Of a stretch of DNA of 64,000 nt, positions 11,505 to 20,925 are shown in pieces. Positions within the stretch are counted from its first letter, which is position 1. Every line of letters begins with the position of its first letter. Source of the stretch: Corythucha ciliata (Eukaryota; Arthropoda; Insecta; Hemiptera; Tingidae); the NCBI GenBank assembly GCA_038030265.1, contig CM075938.1:4503009-4567008 (forward strand). The letters run 5' to 3'. The notes beneath the pieces are model-generated. The model was not told the origin of the DNA. It searched no databases and was given only the letters and a program-made list of their open reading frames with translations. The position numbers and the translations under genes are program-made.

Positions 11505-13205
11505 ATGTCAGATTCTAATCCAGACGAAAACTTGGTAGCCTCAGAGAAATTTGACGGCTTCGTCCTGCGTTCCGGTAGACAAATAGAACCCCTGCCCTTA
11601 CCCACACGAGACCCTTTTATAGCGTTTAGGCAGATGGAGACGTCGAACGTCGTGCCGCAAAGAACGGGAAGGGAAACCGTCGATACATCCGACGAGACAT
11701 TACAACAACAGGGACGTACTTCTAGCCCCACGGGAACATCTCCGCGCTCAATGGATCTCGAGACTAGCCTTTTGGATACCGAAGTACCACAGCTACCACC
11801 GGTGGAAGAAGAGGAAACGAGGCAGGTAGACGCGGCAGTAGAGCAACAAGTAGGCGACCAAGGCGGCGACCTTCACAGGGCGATGACGAAACTTATAACT
11901 ACTTTTAATCAGGCTCGCATAGAAGATCGAAAGACGGCGGAAGAACTTAGGAAGAGGCTGGAGGCGATCGCCGAAGAACAGCATTCGTATAAGAGGGAAC
12001 TTAGTAACCTGAAAATCACGATAATGAACGCGTGTAGTGACTACGTCGACTCGGTAAGGACAGACATCCAACAAAGCATAGAAAAACAAAACGAAGCACA
12101 ACTCACGAGAACAAGAGAACTCGCCGATTTGTCTGTTCAAAAAATGAGCGAGCTCAAGGCGCGCTTAGATCAACAAGAAGCAAAGCAAAGCGAGCTACTG
12201 TCCCGAATTACTGAATGGGAGGGCCACCGACCAAAACAGCAGAAAGAAGCCGAAGGCCTATTATCAGACCTGATTAGCGCGATTCGAGACCAGCCAGTAG
12301 ACCCTGTCAGTCCCCATCAGGGCTCCCCTTTATGTTTTTCAGATTATAGATGGAGCTGTCCATTTGAATTCCTGCAGGCAGTGGAATACTCCCATCGTGC
12401 GTGGAACCTAGGTCAAAGACCTCTCACCCATCGTTTAAAAAACCTTTTTTCAGGAAAAGCACTCCTGTGGTTCCTAATGAATCAAGATTCTTTCCGGGAT
12501 TTTCAAACGTTCCAGGCCAAGTTCGAGGAGGATTTTCAGGGCCATGAGTACCAACTATATTTGCATAAACTCCTATACTCAGGTTTTTTCACGAGCAGTA
12601 AAACAAAAAACCCACAAATCTATGTGATGGACATAGTCACGAGAGTCCGCAACGCCAAGCTAGCGATACCTGAACAAACCCTTGTCCAAACTCTAGCATC
12701 ACATTTTGATCAATCAATAAGTCAAACCGTAAAACTAATGAATATTTCTAAACTGACAACTTTCCTTGAATATATAGAGCAGGCGTTTAAACTCGAATGG
12801 CAAAACAAGGGCAGACAACAGTATAACAGGGAAACATCTCCAGAAAAATCTCAGTCACCTCCACGTAAGAACTACTATAACAATAGGCCAACCTCACCAA
12901 TACATAACTCCTCTAGGACGTTTTATAGAAGACATTCAAACCCCCGAGACAACCGCCAACGGCCTAACAACTACGAAAGGGCTGACGACAGAAGAGTCTT
13001 CCACCACAACCAGAAGTGGCACAACAGCGGCCGTCAATCATCTTCCTACGACAGGGATAGACAACGGGACCGTTTAGGGGACAAAATCGCGACAATGACG
13101 TTATCAAAAGAAGAAAGGCACGGCGAAGAAGCCCCTCGACCCTCCTCCCTATTCGAGAAGTCTCATGGGGAAGGGTCAGGGGCTCGAAACGACACAAAAA
13201 ACTAG
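11505..13205 (+). CDS. gag: Gag-like structural polyprotein
   Basis: The first in-frame ATG is at 11505 (ATGTCAGATTCT), giving 566 residues. Residues 1-120 are acidic and low in complexity. About 122-260 is a strongly heptad-patterned coiled coil rich in Glu, Lys, Arg and Gln. About 285-430 resembles the Retrotrans_gag capsid region (FEFLQAVEY, ALLWFLMNQ, QAKFEEDF). Residues 435-540 are basic and rich in Arg, Asn, Ser and Pro. No CCHC zinc knuckle is visible, so RNA binding probably falls to this basic tail. The protein assembles the particle that packages the element RNA. The last codons are AAA AAC TAG. The first six bases of that sequence are the slippery site for entry into Pol, which lies in the -1 frame. 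Gag alone should be the major product. Confidence 0.88.
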   Translation: MSDSNPDENLVASEKFDGFVLRSGRQIEPLPLPTRDPFIAFRQMETSNVVPQRTGRETVDTSDETLQQQGRTSSPTGTSPRSMDLETSLLDTEVPQLPPVEEEETRQVDAAVEQQVGDQGGDLHRAMTKLITTFNQARIEDRKTAEELRKRLEAIAEEQHSYKRELSNLKITIMNACSDYVDSVRTDIQQSIEKQNEAQLTRTRELADLSVQKMSELKARLDQQEAKQSELLSRITEWEGHRPKQQKEAEGLLSDLISAIRDQPVDPVSPHQGSPLCFSDYRWSCPFEFLQAVEYSHRAWNLGQRPLTHRLKNLFSGKALLWFLMNQDSFRDFQTFQAKFEEDFQGHEYQLYLHKLLYSGFFTSSKTKNPQIYVMDIVTRVRNAKLAIPEQTLVQTLASHFDQSISQTVKLMNISKLTTFLEYIEQAFKLEWQNKGRQQYNRETSPEKSQSPPRKNYYNNRPTSPIHNSSRTFYRRHSNPRDNRQRPNNYERADDRRVFHHNQKWHNSGRQSSSYDRDRQRDRLGDKIATMTLSKEERHGEEAPRPSSLFEKSHGEGSGARNDTKN

Positions 13206-13249
13206 AGTGCTCGGGTGAGGTGGGACACGACGACAGGACCATCCACCCG
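13196..13249 (+). promoter_or_regulatory. Programmed -1 ribosomal frameshift signal
   Basis: Slippery heptamer A AAA AAC at 13196-13202 sits in the correct register on Gag codons and is followed at once by the Gag stop TAG. A 9-nt spacer leads to a predicted stem: CGGGTG (13212-13217), a bulged A, GGTGG (13219-13223), a 15-nt loop, then CCATC and CACCCG (13239-13249). Pol is open in the -1 frame from CTA at 13202. All three standard elements of a -1 frameshift site are present, so Gag-Pol (about 1867 residues) would be made this way. Confidence 0.88.
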
Positions 13250-16200
13250 GAAGCCACACAATCAAATTCAAAAAAACCTAACAAAACACCGTCAACCTAC
13301 ATCTACTCAGACCTTACAGATAGATTCATGGAGCAGGCCATGTCGAACACAGCAAAGAACCTGGAAACTTGTGCTTACTTGTTAGGAGAGGAGAACGCAG
13401 ACGGCACCTGGACAGTCACCACGATATATCTGCCCCCTCAATCGGGATCACCAAATACGTGTGAGGCATTGGACGACCCCCAATTAGTACCATTCCTGTG
13501 GGCATCCGATTTATGTGTTATCGGATGGATACATACACACCCATCTCAAACGGCATTTTTGTCTAGTATAGACCTACATACATCACTTGCTCTGCAGAGC
13601 TTACTGCCACAAGCAGTAGCCATCGTCTGTGCTCCAGCATTCAACGAAGTAAAGGTGTTTTCGCTTACTCCTCAGGGTATTGAAACGGTCCGGAGATGCA
13701 AACTGACAGGTTTCCATAAACACAATGAAGAAGAAACCTCCCCATTGTTCGAAGAGGCGGGACACGTCGTTCAACTCGAAAACGGCAAAACTCAGGTGGT
13801 AGACGAACGAAACATCGCCACAGACACAAAAAGAGAAGATCCCTTACCGATGATGCCATCAGAAATGAATATAAGAGTCGCAACGTTGTTCGAAGACGAC
13901 ATTTCGGAAGACGATGACGACAGGACTCTGCAAAAGACACCCCGACCACTTTGTCCGGTTATAAAATGCCTGATTGGCAAAACAACTATAGAATCTCTTG
14001 TAGACACGGGGTCCATGGTGACGGCCATTAATGAGAAAAAGTTTCAGGCGATCTCGGAAGATTTGGGACGAGTCGCAATATTTCCTGTCCAGGGGATCAA
14101 AGTAACGACCGCGGTTTCTAAAAAGGCTCATAGGGTAAAAGCTCAAGTACTCCTCCCACTGCAAATCCAGGACGCCAAAACCCTGTGTAAATTTTTGGTG
14201 ATACCAAATTTAAATCACGACATCATTCTAGGGATGGAAACGCTGAATGAATGGGAAACACATATCGATTTAAAAACTCAACAAATCTCTTTTCACTTCG
14301 AAGCTCAGGCCACAGCAACGGTGACCTTCCCAAAATACTGTGAAAACAAGCAAACTCTTGAAGTATCGGCCACTTACCGGACAAACCTTGAAAATGACGG
14401 GGACTTGACGACTAAAAACTCTTTTCAAGATATATTACAAGATCTATGTACGAAATTTCAGGATGTGCCCAACCATACAGTACACGACTTCAAGCAATTG
14501 GTACAACGATATGAGTCAATTTTCAGTGACCAACCGGGCCTAATAGAGGGTTACGAACACGTAATAACGCTGAAAGACGAAACGCCTTTTAAAACATTTC
14601 AGTACCCAATAAAAGCAGCAGACCAAGAAGAGGTCGATGGCGAAATAAAACGGCTTCTGACACAAGGAATTATCGAGAGGTCGAACAGCCCATTTCTCAA
14701 CCCTCTGCTCATAGTACGCAAAAAGAACGGACAGCTACGAACGACGCTAGACGCCCGTAAGATGAATAGTAAAATGTTCGAAGAACACGACATCCCTCAA
14801 ACTTTCGATCAACTGATTAAAGATGCAGCAGGAGTGACACACTTGTCGACGCTAGACCTGGTATCATCATTTCACCAAGTTCGACTACACCCGAACAGCC
14901 GAAAATATACAGCCTTTCGACACAGAGGGCTCGTTTATCATTTTTCCAGGGTCCCCTTCGGAGTTCGCAGTTCAACGGCGGCTTTAGAAAAGGCCCTCCG
15001 TCCCTTAATACCAGAGCATGCGGCACGAAATATAAAGTCATACGTCGATGACCTTCTCATCCATTCTAATTCAGCCTCAGATCACCTCGATCACTTGAAA
15101 ACAGTGTTTGAAATGTGCCAGATCAATAACATTACCCTCAATCTACAGAAATGTCAATTTTTTCGCACAAGACTGCCCGTCCTGGGATTCGTTCTGACCA
15201 CGAATGGGATTCAAAAAGACCCAGAAAAGGTGTCGGCCGTCTTAAACTTTCCAACACCGACTAACGTCAAGTCAGTGCAGTCATTCCTCGGTTTGATAAA
15301 CTTTTACGCTCGTTTTATTCCAGAGCTCTCTAGGATCGCTACCCCGTTGTACAGGCTAACAAAAAAGAAAGAACCCTGGCTTTGGACAAAAGAAGTAGAG
15401 GACGCTTTCGTAACCATAAAAAACCTGATGGCCAAAGACGTCGAACTGAGCTACCCCGACTTTACACGCCCATTCTATCTAGAAACCGACGCCAGCAAAA
15501 TAGCGACAGCAGGAATGCTGTACCAATTCGACGATAACCAACAAAAACGTCCCTTGGCATTCACTAGCAGCACTTTAAACTCATCACAACAAAATTATAC
15601 CACCTCTGAATTAGAAATACTTGCGATCATAAACAGCTGTAAAAAATTTTATTCTTATATCGGTGGGCACCACTGCAAGATTAGAACGGACCATCAGGCC
15701 ATACCGTTTATGTACACGTGTCAGTACCCCTCACCACGCTTAAACCGCTGGTTTCTGTTCCTTCAGAACCTAAACCTAAGTTTCGAATACATTCCTGGAA
15801 CACAGAACGTGGTTGCAGACGTCCTTAGTCGTTATCCTCCGATAAAAACACCTTGTAATGAAAATAACAAACAACTGAAGATTATGGCCGCAAAGATACA
15901 GACACAACGAACCTGGCAAAACACCCTTCTTAAAAAACTTCCACTAGCCCAAAAACAAGACGCGTTTCTCCAAGCCAAGCGTAAAAAACGCCCAGACATA
16001 TTTGAACAAAAGGGTGATATAATTTATCAAATTTGTCAAGGCAAAAAATTAATTTATCTACCAGCAGAACTGCGCGACGAGTTGATCATAGCCGTTCATA
16101 ACGACCTCCTCCACTCTGGGGTGCAAAAATGTCACCAATTCCTGCGACAGTCTTTTATAACGAAGAGCATGAAACGTCACGTAAAACGCGTACTAAGACC

Positions 16201-17107
16201 TTGCCACACTTGCCAGATCAATAAATATGGTAACCTCGGCTTACAACACTTGGTGGGGGCGCTACTTCCAAAAACAAAGCTGGACATTCTGTCTATCGAC
16301 CACTTTGGCCCACTGCCAAAAGCCAGATTTGGTACAAGCTACATTTTGACAGCGATCGACAACTTAACTCGCTTCACGAGGCTCATACCACTAAAAACGA
16401 CTAGCAGCAAGGAAACAACTTCAAAATTAAAGTCATATTTCAAACTCCACGGAAAACCGAAAAGGTTATTAACTGATCATGGGTCATGTTTCACCTCAAC
16501 AATGTGGAAGAACTTTATCAAAGAAAGTACCGTCACTCACATTATGATTCCATTAAAAAGGCCTAACGCCAATTTGGCGGAGAGAGTACACCGGGACCTC
16601 GTCACATACCTGAGAGTTACGGTATCTACCAAACAATCAGTGTGGTACGACCAAATACCCCGGATAGAATGGGTTATGAATAACACCTATCACTCTGCGA
16701 TACAATGTACACCTCACGAAGCTTGGTACGGCACCAGACCTAAATCGCCATGGGTAAAATACACTGACGATGACAACGACACATATTCTAGGTCACGTGA
16801 GCAAATGGACGAACACCTCCGAGAATGCCAAAACACAAAGATATCGTCTCTAGAAGACACCAACAAGAATAAGAAAACACGTACATACCGTATAGGGGAA
16901 AAAGTCTTGGTAAAATACTACCCGTCCAGCTCAAAACTCAAGAAGAGAAGTGCTAAGCTCATGCCAATTTTTCAAGGACCATGCACTGTTCATAAACGTC
17001 TAGGGAAGAGTACATATTTAGTCAACATTCCGAAAACACAAAAATTAATGCTGTATCACACAACATCCATCAAACCTTACTTCTCTCCTCAACAACAAGT
17101 GGACTAA
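13202..17107 (+). CDS. pol: Pol polyprotein: JAMM deubiquitinase, protease, RT, RNase H, integrase
   Basis: Open from the frameshift point to TAA at 17105. There is no ATG at its head, so it is expressed as Gag-Pol. Numbering residues from the codon at 13220: JAMM domain about 28-185; aspartic protease with DTG at 262-264 and ILGM at 336-339; RT about 455-660 with catalytic D546 and YVDD at 608-611; RNase H with D757, E797 or E799, D824 and D867; integrase zinc site H960, H965, C995, C998; integrase core D1027, D1086, E1121 (a DD35E spacing). Every catalytic residue I looked for is present and no frame break occurs. Order and motifs are Ty3/gypsy type except for the N-terminal JAMM domain, which is not a standard retroelement part. 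The protease would be expected to cut the polyprotein into separate enzymes. Confidence 0.93.
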   Translation, partial: LECSGEVGHDDRTIHPEATQSNSKKPNKTPSTYIYSDLTDRFMEQAMSNTAKNLETCAYLLGEENADGTWTVTTIYLPPQSGSPNTCEALDDPQLVPFLWASDLCVIGWIHTHPSQTAFLSSIDLHTSLALQSLLPQAVAIVCAPAFNEVKVFSLTPQGIETVRRCKLTGFHKHNEEETSPLFEEAGHVVQLENGKTQVVDERNIATDTKREDPLPMMPSEMNIRVATLFEDDISEDDDDRTLQKTPRPLCPVIKCLIGKTTIESLVDTGSMVTAINEKKFQAISEDLGRVAIFPVQGIKVTTAVSKKAHRVKAQVLLPLQIQDAKTLCKFLVIPNLNHDIILGMETLNEWETHIDLKTQQISFHFEAQATATVTFPKYCENKQTLEVSATYRTNLENDGDLTTKNSFQDILQDLCTKFQDVPNHTVHDFKQLVQRYESIFSDQPGLIEGYEHVITLKDETPFKTFQYPIKAADQEEVDGEIKRLLTQGIIERSNSPFLNPLLIVRKKNGQLRTTLDARKMNSKMFEEHDIPQTFDQLIKDAAGVTHLSTLDLVSSFHQVRLHPNSRKYTAFRHRGLVYHFSRVPFGVRSSTAALEKALRPLIPEHAARNIKSYVDDLLIHSNSASDHLDHLKTVFEMCQINNITLNLQKCQFFRTRLPVLGFVLTTNGIQKDPEKVSAVLNFPTPTNVKSVQSFLGLINFYARFIPELSRIATPLYRLTKKKEPWLWTKEVEDAFVTIKNLMAKDVELSYPDFTRPFYLETDASKIATAGMLYQFDDNQQKRPLAFTSSTLNSSQQNYTTSELEILAIINSCKKFYSYIGGHHCKIRTDHQAIPFMYTCQYPSPRLNRWFLFLQNLNLSFEYIPGTQNVVADVLSRYPPIKTPCNENNKQLKIMAAKIQTQRTWQNTLLKKLPLAQKQDAFLQAKRKKRPDIFEQKGDIIYQICQGKKLIYLPAELRDELIIAVHNDLLHSGVQKCHQFLRQSFITKSMKRHVKRVLRPCHTCQINKYGNLGLQHLVGALLPKTKLDILSIDHFGPLPKARFGTSYILTAIDNLTRFTRLIPLKTTSSKETTSKLKSYFKLHGKPKRLLTDHGSCFTSTMWKNFIKESTVTHIMIPLKRPNANLAERVHRDLVTYLRVTVSTKQSVWYDQIPRIEWVMNNTYHSAIQCTPHEAWYGTRPKSPWVKYTDDDNDTYSRSREQMDEHLRECQNTKISSLEDTNKNKKTRTYRIGEKVLVKYYPSSSKLKKRSAKLMPIFQGPCTVHKRLGKSTYLVNIPKTQKLMLYHTTSIKPYFSPQQQVD
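13301..13775 (+). other. AMSH-type JAMM/MPN+ deubiquitinase domain within Pol
   Basis: The core motif is HTHPSQTAFLSSIDLH (Pol residues 105-120), the H-x-H-P-(x)n-S-x-x-D signature of JAMM zinc isopeptidases. It has the flanking residues typical of AMSH/AMSH-LP/Sst2 enzymes. Catalytic set: E49 (in LETCAYLLGE), zinc ligands H105, H107 and D118, and S115 or S116. AMSH proteins also bind a second, structural zinc through one His after the Asp and a Cys-x5-His-x-His group. Here H120, C160, H166 and H168 supply all four. AMSH enzymes cleave Lys63-linked ubiquitin chains at endosomes. From conserved residues I infer an active enzyme of the same specificity. The MIT and clathrin/STAM-binding parts of cellular AMSH are absent, so targeting must come from Gag. 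Confidence 0.9.
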
Positions 17108-17143
17108 CCAAATTGCATGCCTATCATTAATCGTTGAAGCTTT

Positions 17144-17186
<43 letters not shown>

Positions 17187-17299
17187 ATAAAATATAAAAT
17201 AAAATAATAAAAAAAAAAATAAAAGAATAATAATGATAAAAAACAAATTTAATATCCAATTTTTTTTTTTCTCATTTTTTTTCCGGAAGGGAAGGATAT
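17108..17299 (+). other. A-rich 3' untranslated stretch and polypurine tract
   Basis: After Pol come about 30 A residues (17148-17184), then AATAAA-like simple sequence, T runs and finally GGAAGGGAAGGATA (17285-17298) touching the 3' LTR. The last is the expected polypurine tract for plus-strand priming. Long homopolymers inside an LTR element are unusual and prone to assembly error. Confidence 0.7.
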
Positions 17300-18331
17300 T
17301 GTTATGGAACAAGCCAAGGAGCTAAAAGTAGATTTTGCCCATTTAATAAAAACATAAACTAAGCCTAAAAAAATAAATTCAAATATAACTAATAATTAAA
17401 TAGATCGACAATTAATTAAATAAAATTACAAACATAATAATTAAAGAAAGAAAAAAGTTCGCGGGTGAAAAAAATGTGCCGGTTAGAACATGTTCATGAG
17501 GTAGTCGGCACTCGTCGCAAAAGGAAGAGGGGATCGGAAAACCTTCGAAGAATGAGAAAGGGATTAAAGGGAGCCACCATTTTTCCCCTGATCGTGGCAG
17601 CGGAAGCCCGTGGAAAACAGGACCTCGACGTTGGCTGAAAAAGAAAAAGGCGCAAGGTAAAAAACCAAAGAACCCTCACAATCCACGAAAATTAAGGGAG
17701 CATAACACACTCTAACTCATGAAGTCCGAATCCTTTAGCTTTTCTTTCTGGTCTTCATCTGACCGCACTACGTCGTCTTCCTGAGACTCCACTGGCAAGC
17801 TCGTTGAAACACGCTCGTAGCGTACCGAACTCGCTCACGAATATTGGAGCCCGGACTATATAAAGACGCTCCCAACGGCGCCTGTTCCTTCATAGCGTTT
17901 CAAGGAACAACTTCAGTAGAAACGGACACGACGACCCTTCAAAAAGGTATTCCGTACCCGTGCACCCACGTACGACACCAGATTAAAAATCCATATAAAA
18001 AAGGACAAAACTCGACCTTAATATCAACACCTTCGCGTAACGAATGACACCAAGTGAAATTAAGAACAATTAAATTATACATCTAAGAGTAAGTTAAACC
18101 CGGTCCAAAGTTAATATATTATAACATAACGTATTCGTAAAGGCGGGAGGCCTCCGCATTAATAGCGCTAATTTAAAAACCCCCCTTTTCTTTTTGCTCT
18201 TTCTTCGATGTAAGGCTCCTTGGCCCAAAATTAACTAAATAAAAAACTGATTCGAATAAAAACCCGATAAAAATTCAAAAAATAGCAAAAAAGCAAAATA
18301 AAAGAATACAAAAAAGGAAAAGAAAATAACA
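17300..18331 (+). repeat. 3' LTR
   Basis: 1032 bp and identical to the 5' LTR at all but about three positions. It is followed by the ATGG target duplication at 18332-18335. Confidence 0.93.
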
Positions 18332-18510
18332 ATGGGTAATTGGGGTTTAAATTGAGAAAATTTGGAAATAAAAGCGGTAATTTACGGCAAAAATTGAGAA
18401 AAATCGCGGCTAAAATGGAAACGTATCGCTTATTCGCGGTTGGAATGGGGGAAATATCGAATTCACCGATGAAATTGAGAACCTCTGAAGTGTTGAAAAA
18501 AGTGTGAAAA
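18332..18510. repeat. Family A array, continuation after insertion
   Basis: Units of the same orientation as 9735-10152 resume directly after the target duplication. Confidence 0.6.
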
Positions 18511-19530
18511 AAAAAAAACGTTTTTCGACAAGAAGGGTGGGTGGATAGCGCTGGCTAGTGTGTAACTAAAGCATTTTCGGCTGTGCGTCTATATGACGTT
18601 TTTGTCCGTCCAGGTACGCACCATCACCAGGTGCAAGTGTGTCAGATTCCTCCTGAATCACTCCTGTATAAATGTATAATATTGGGCCGATATTTTCTCA
18701 GTGCCCCGGGGCGGACAAATCTGTGTATCCGCCCCTGTATGGAGGTGCCCAATAGTCTTGAATTTTCAGCATTTAGGGAATGATTTGAATGTGGTATACA
18801 ACGGCCTGATTCTTGATAGGTTTTTGACTAATAATATTTTATTTTTATCCCACATGATACTAAAACCGAATTTTACGGCCGCAAATGAGTCCCAAAAGTG
18901 TCTCTTTTCATGCCTAGGAACTAAAGTATTTTTCAAGCGACATGCTCCGAAAGTAGTCATTTTCTGTACCCAAAAATGTCTGGGAAATTGACCATTACCG
19001 CACAGTGACATTCGAGACATTTTCTGTACTAGTCCAGAAAATATTTTCCGTCCTAGTACGGAGAGTAAATGAACTCGAGTTATAACCTCGTTTAAGGTCT
19101 TCTTAAACTAAAGACACGAGAAGTCAGTAGTCAATTTGTCAAAGTCAGTTTTATCGCGTGAAAAAAGTTGTACATCACTCGTAGGAAGGGGATTTACCTC
19201 GCCTCGCCCGCCAGGCTTATAATGTAATGTACCGCGGCAAATTTTACGGCGTTTTAGAGCCACGACTTTAGCTCCTGCGTATACATATACTATTATTGAT
19301 TTCTTAGTTGTTTTTTTTTTGCCACAAGAATATGGCAAGTATTCGTTTTAAATAATAAACGATAATCATTCGTACTCAAATAAAACAGCAAAGTGTGGGA
19401 ATGCAGGTAGGGGCATAACTAGAAATCCGGATCCGGGGTTCGGATGGGGGCCCCTGAATAGCTTGAAGATGAAAAATCGGGATTTTCAAGTAGATAAGAT
19501 GAAAACGAATGGCTAAACTCGCTTGTAAAA
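18511..19530. other. Unassigned intergenic sequence
   Basis: No gene recognised. A short inverted pair GGGGCGGA...TCCGCCCC lies at about 18711-18738. A second G-rich phrase is near 19408-19455. Confidence 0.3.
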
Positions 19531-20925
19531 GTGAGTAAAACGCTGATTCGCGGCTGAAATTGAGAAAAATTGCTGAAATTTATGGCTGTTAATATTAAGA
19601 AAAAGCGCTAGCTAATTCACAGCTGACATTCTAATTCGTGAGCTGGAAAAATCACGAATTGTTGGGGCGAAATTAGGAAAAAGCGCGAATTTACGCAGCT
19701 AAAACTGAGAAAAGCGCTAATTCAAGGATGAAAAAGAGAAAAACGCAAATTCGCGTCGTCTTGAAAAAAAAACACGCTAATTTACAGCTAGAATTGTGAT
19801 AAAGTGCTACAATTTAGCAACTTTCAAAATTTAGAACAAGCGCAAATTCACAGCTAAAAGGGAGAAACGCCAACTCAAGGATTCTCGGGGCAACATTGGG
19901 ACTAAAATTTAGAAAAAGCGCTAATTCACGGGTGAAATAGTCAAAAACGCGAATTCGCGTCTAGATAAAAGTGGAGGAAAACTCAGCTAAGGTATGAAAA
20001 ATTACGATTTTACGGATAAAATCGAGAAAAAACGCTAAAACTCGTAGCTAAAATTAAGAAAATGTGCTAATTTACTGCTAAAATTGAGAAACAAAACGCT
20101 AATTCACAGCTGAAAATGAGAGAAAACGCCAATTCGCCAATTCAAGGATAAAAAAGAGAACAACGCGAATTCGAGTCTAAAAATAGAGAAACACGCTATT
20201 ATGATAAAGTGTTACAATTTGGCAACTTTAAACATTGGGAAAAAGCGCGAATTCACAGAAAAAGCCAACTCACGGATTCTCGGGGCTGGGACTGAAATTG
20301 AGAGAAAGGGCTGCGATTCACGGCGTGAAATAGAGAAAAACGCGAATTTGCGTCTAAAAGTGGAGGAAAACTTTAATTCACAACTAAGGTACAAAACATT
20401 TCAATTTTGCAGATAAAATCGAGAAAAAGTGCTATAAATTCCAGCTAAAATTAAAAAATGTGCCCATTCACTGCTAAATTGGGGGTAAAAAGGCTAATTT
20501 ACAGCTGAAATTGAGAATACCCCAACTTGCACATTCTTGGGGAACTTTGGGAATAAAATTGAGAAAAAGCGCTAATTCAAGCGGCTGAAACTGTGAAAAA
20601 GCGCTAATTCGAGGGTAATAAATAGAGAAAAACACGAATGGTTTTTTTTTGTAATGGAGAAAAGCGCGAATTTACGGCTTAAATTTAGAAAAATTGCTAA
20701 TTTGCGGATAAAATTGGGAAAGAGCTCTTAAACGCTACCTAATTTGCGGATTCTTAAGGCAACTTCACGGTAAGAGCTTGTAAAAAGCGCCGATTCGCAG
20801 CTAAACATGAGAAAATGAGCTAATTCGCGGAAAAAATTGAGAAAACGCACTTTAGAGGCAATTTCGTGGCTAAAATTGAGGAAAAAATAATACTTCAAAG
20901 CTGCAAAAAAGTATATTTACGGTTT
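19530..20925. repeat. Family A array (longest)
   Basis: About 1.4 kb of diverged units of the GAAAAAGCGCTAATTC type, about 30 bp apart, all in one orientation. Two sub-blocks (about 19790-19990 and 20205-20400) share several consecutive units in the same order, including GATAAAGTG, the CAACTC...GGATTCTCGGGGC phrase and AAAGTGGAGGAAAACT. That indicates a higher-order duplication of roughly 415 bp. Confidence 0.65.

Larger units (their letters stand above)
10153..18331 (+). mobile_element. Intact Ty3/gypsy-type LTR retrotransposon carrying an AMSH-like deubiquitinase
   Basis: An 8179-bp element: 5' LTR 10153-11184, leader, Gag 11505-13205, -1 frameshift site at 13196-13202, Pol to 17107, polypurine tract 17285-17298, 3' LTR 17300-18331. 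Both LTRs are 1032 bp, start TGTTAT, end ATAACA, and differ at only three positions that I could find. Gag and Pol are free of stops and frameshifts. Pol order is JAMM deubiquitinase, protease, RT, RNase H, integrase, which is gypsy order with an extra N-terminal enzyme. No env-like ORF follows Pol. Near-identical LTRs and open ORFs point to a recent, probably competent insertion. Confidence 0.95.

Noticed and set aside
17127..17312. 61-codon Phe-rich ORF
   Set aside because: Translation of the A/T homopolymer tract.
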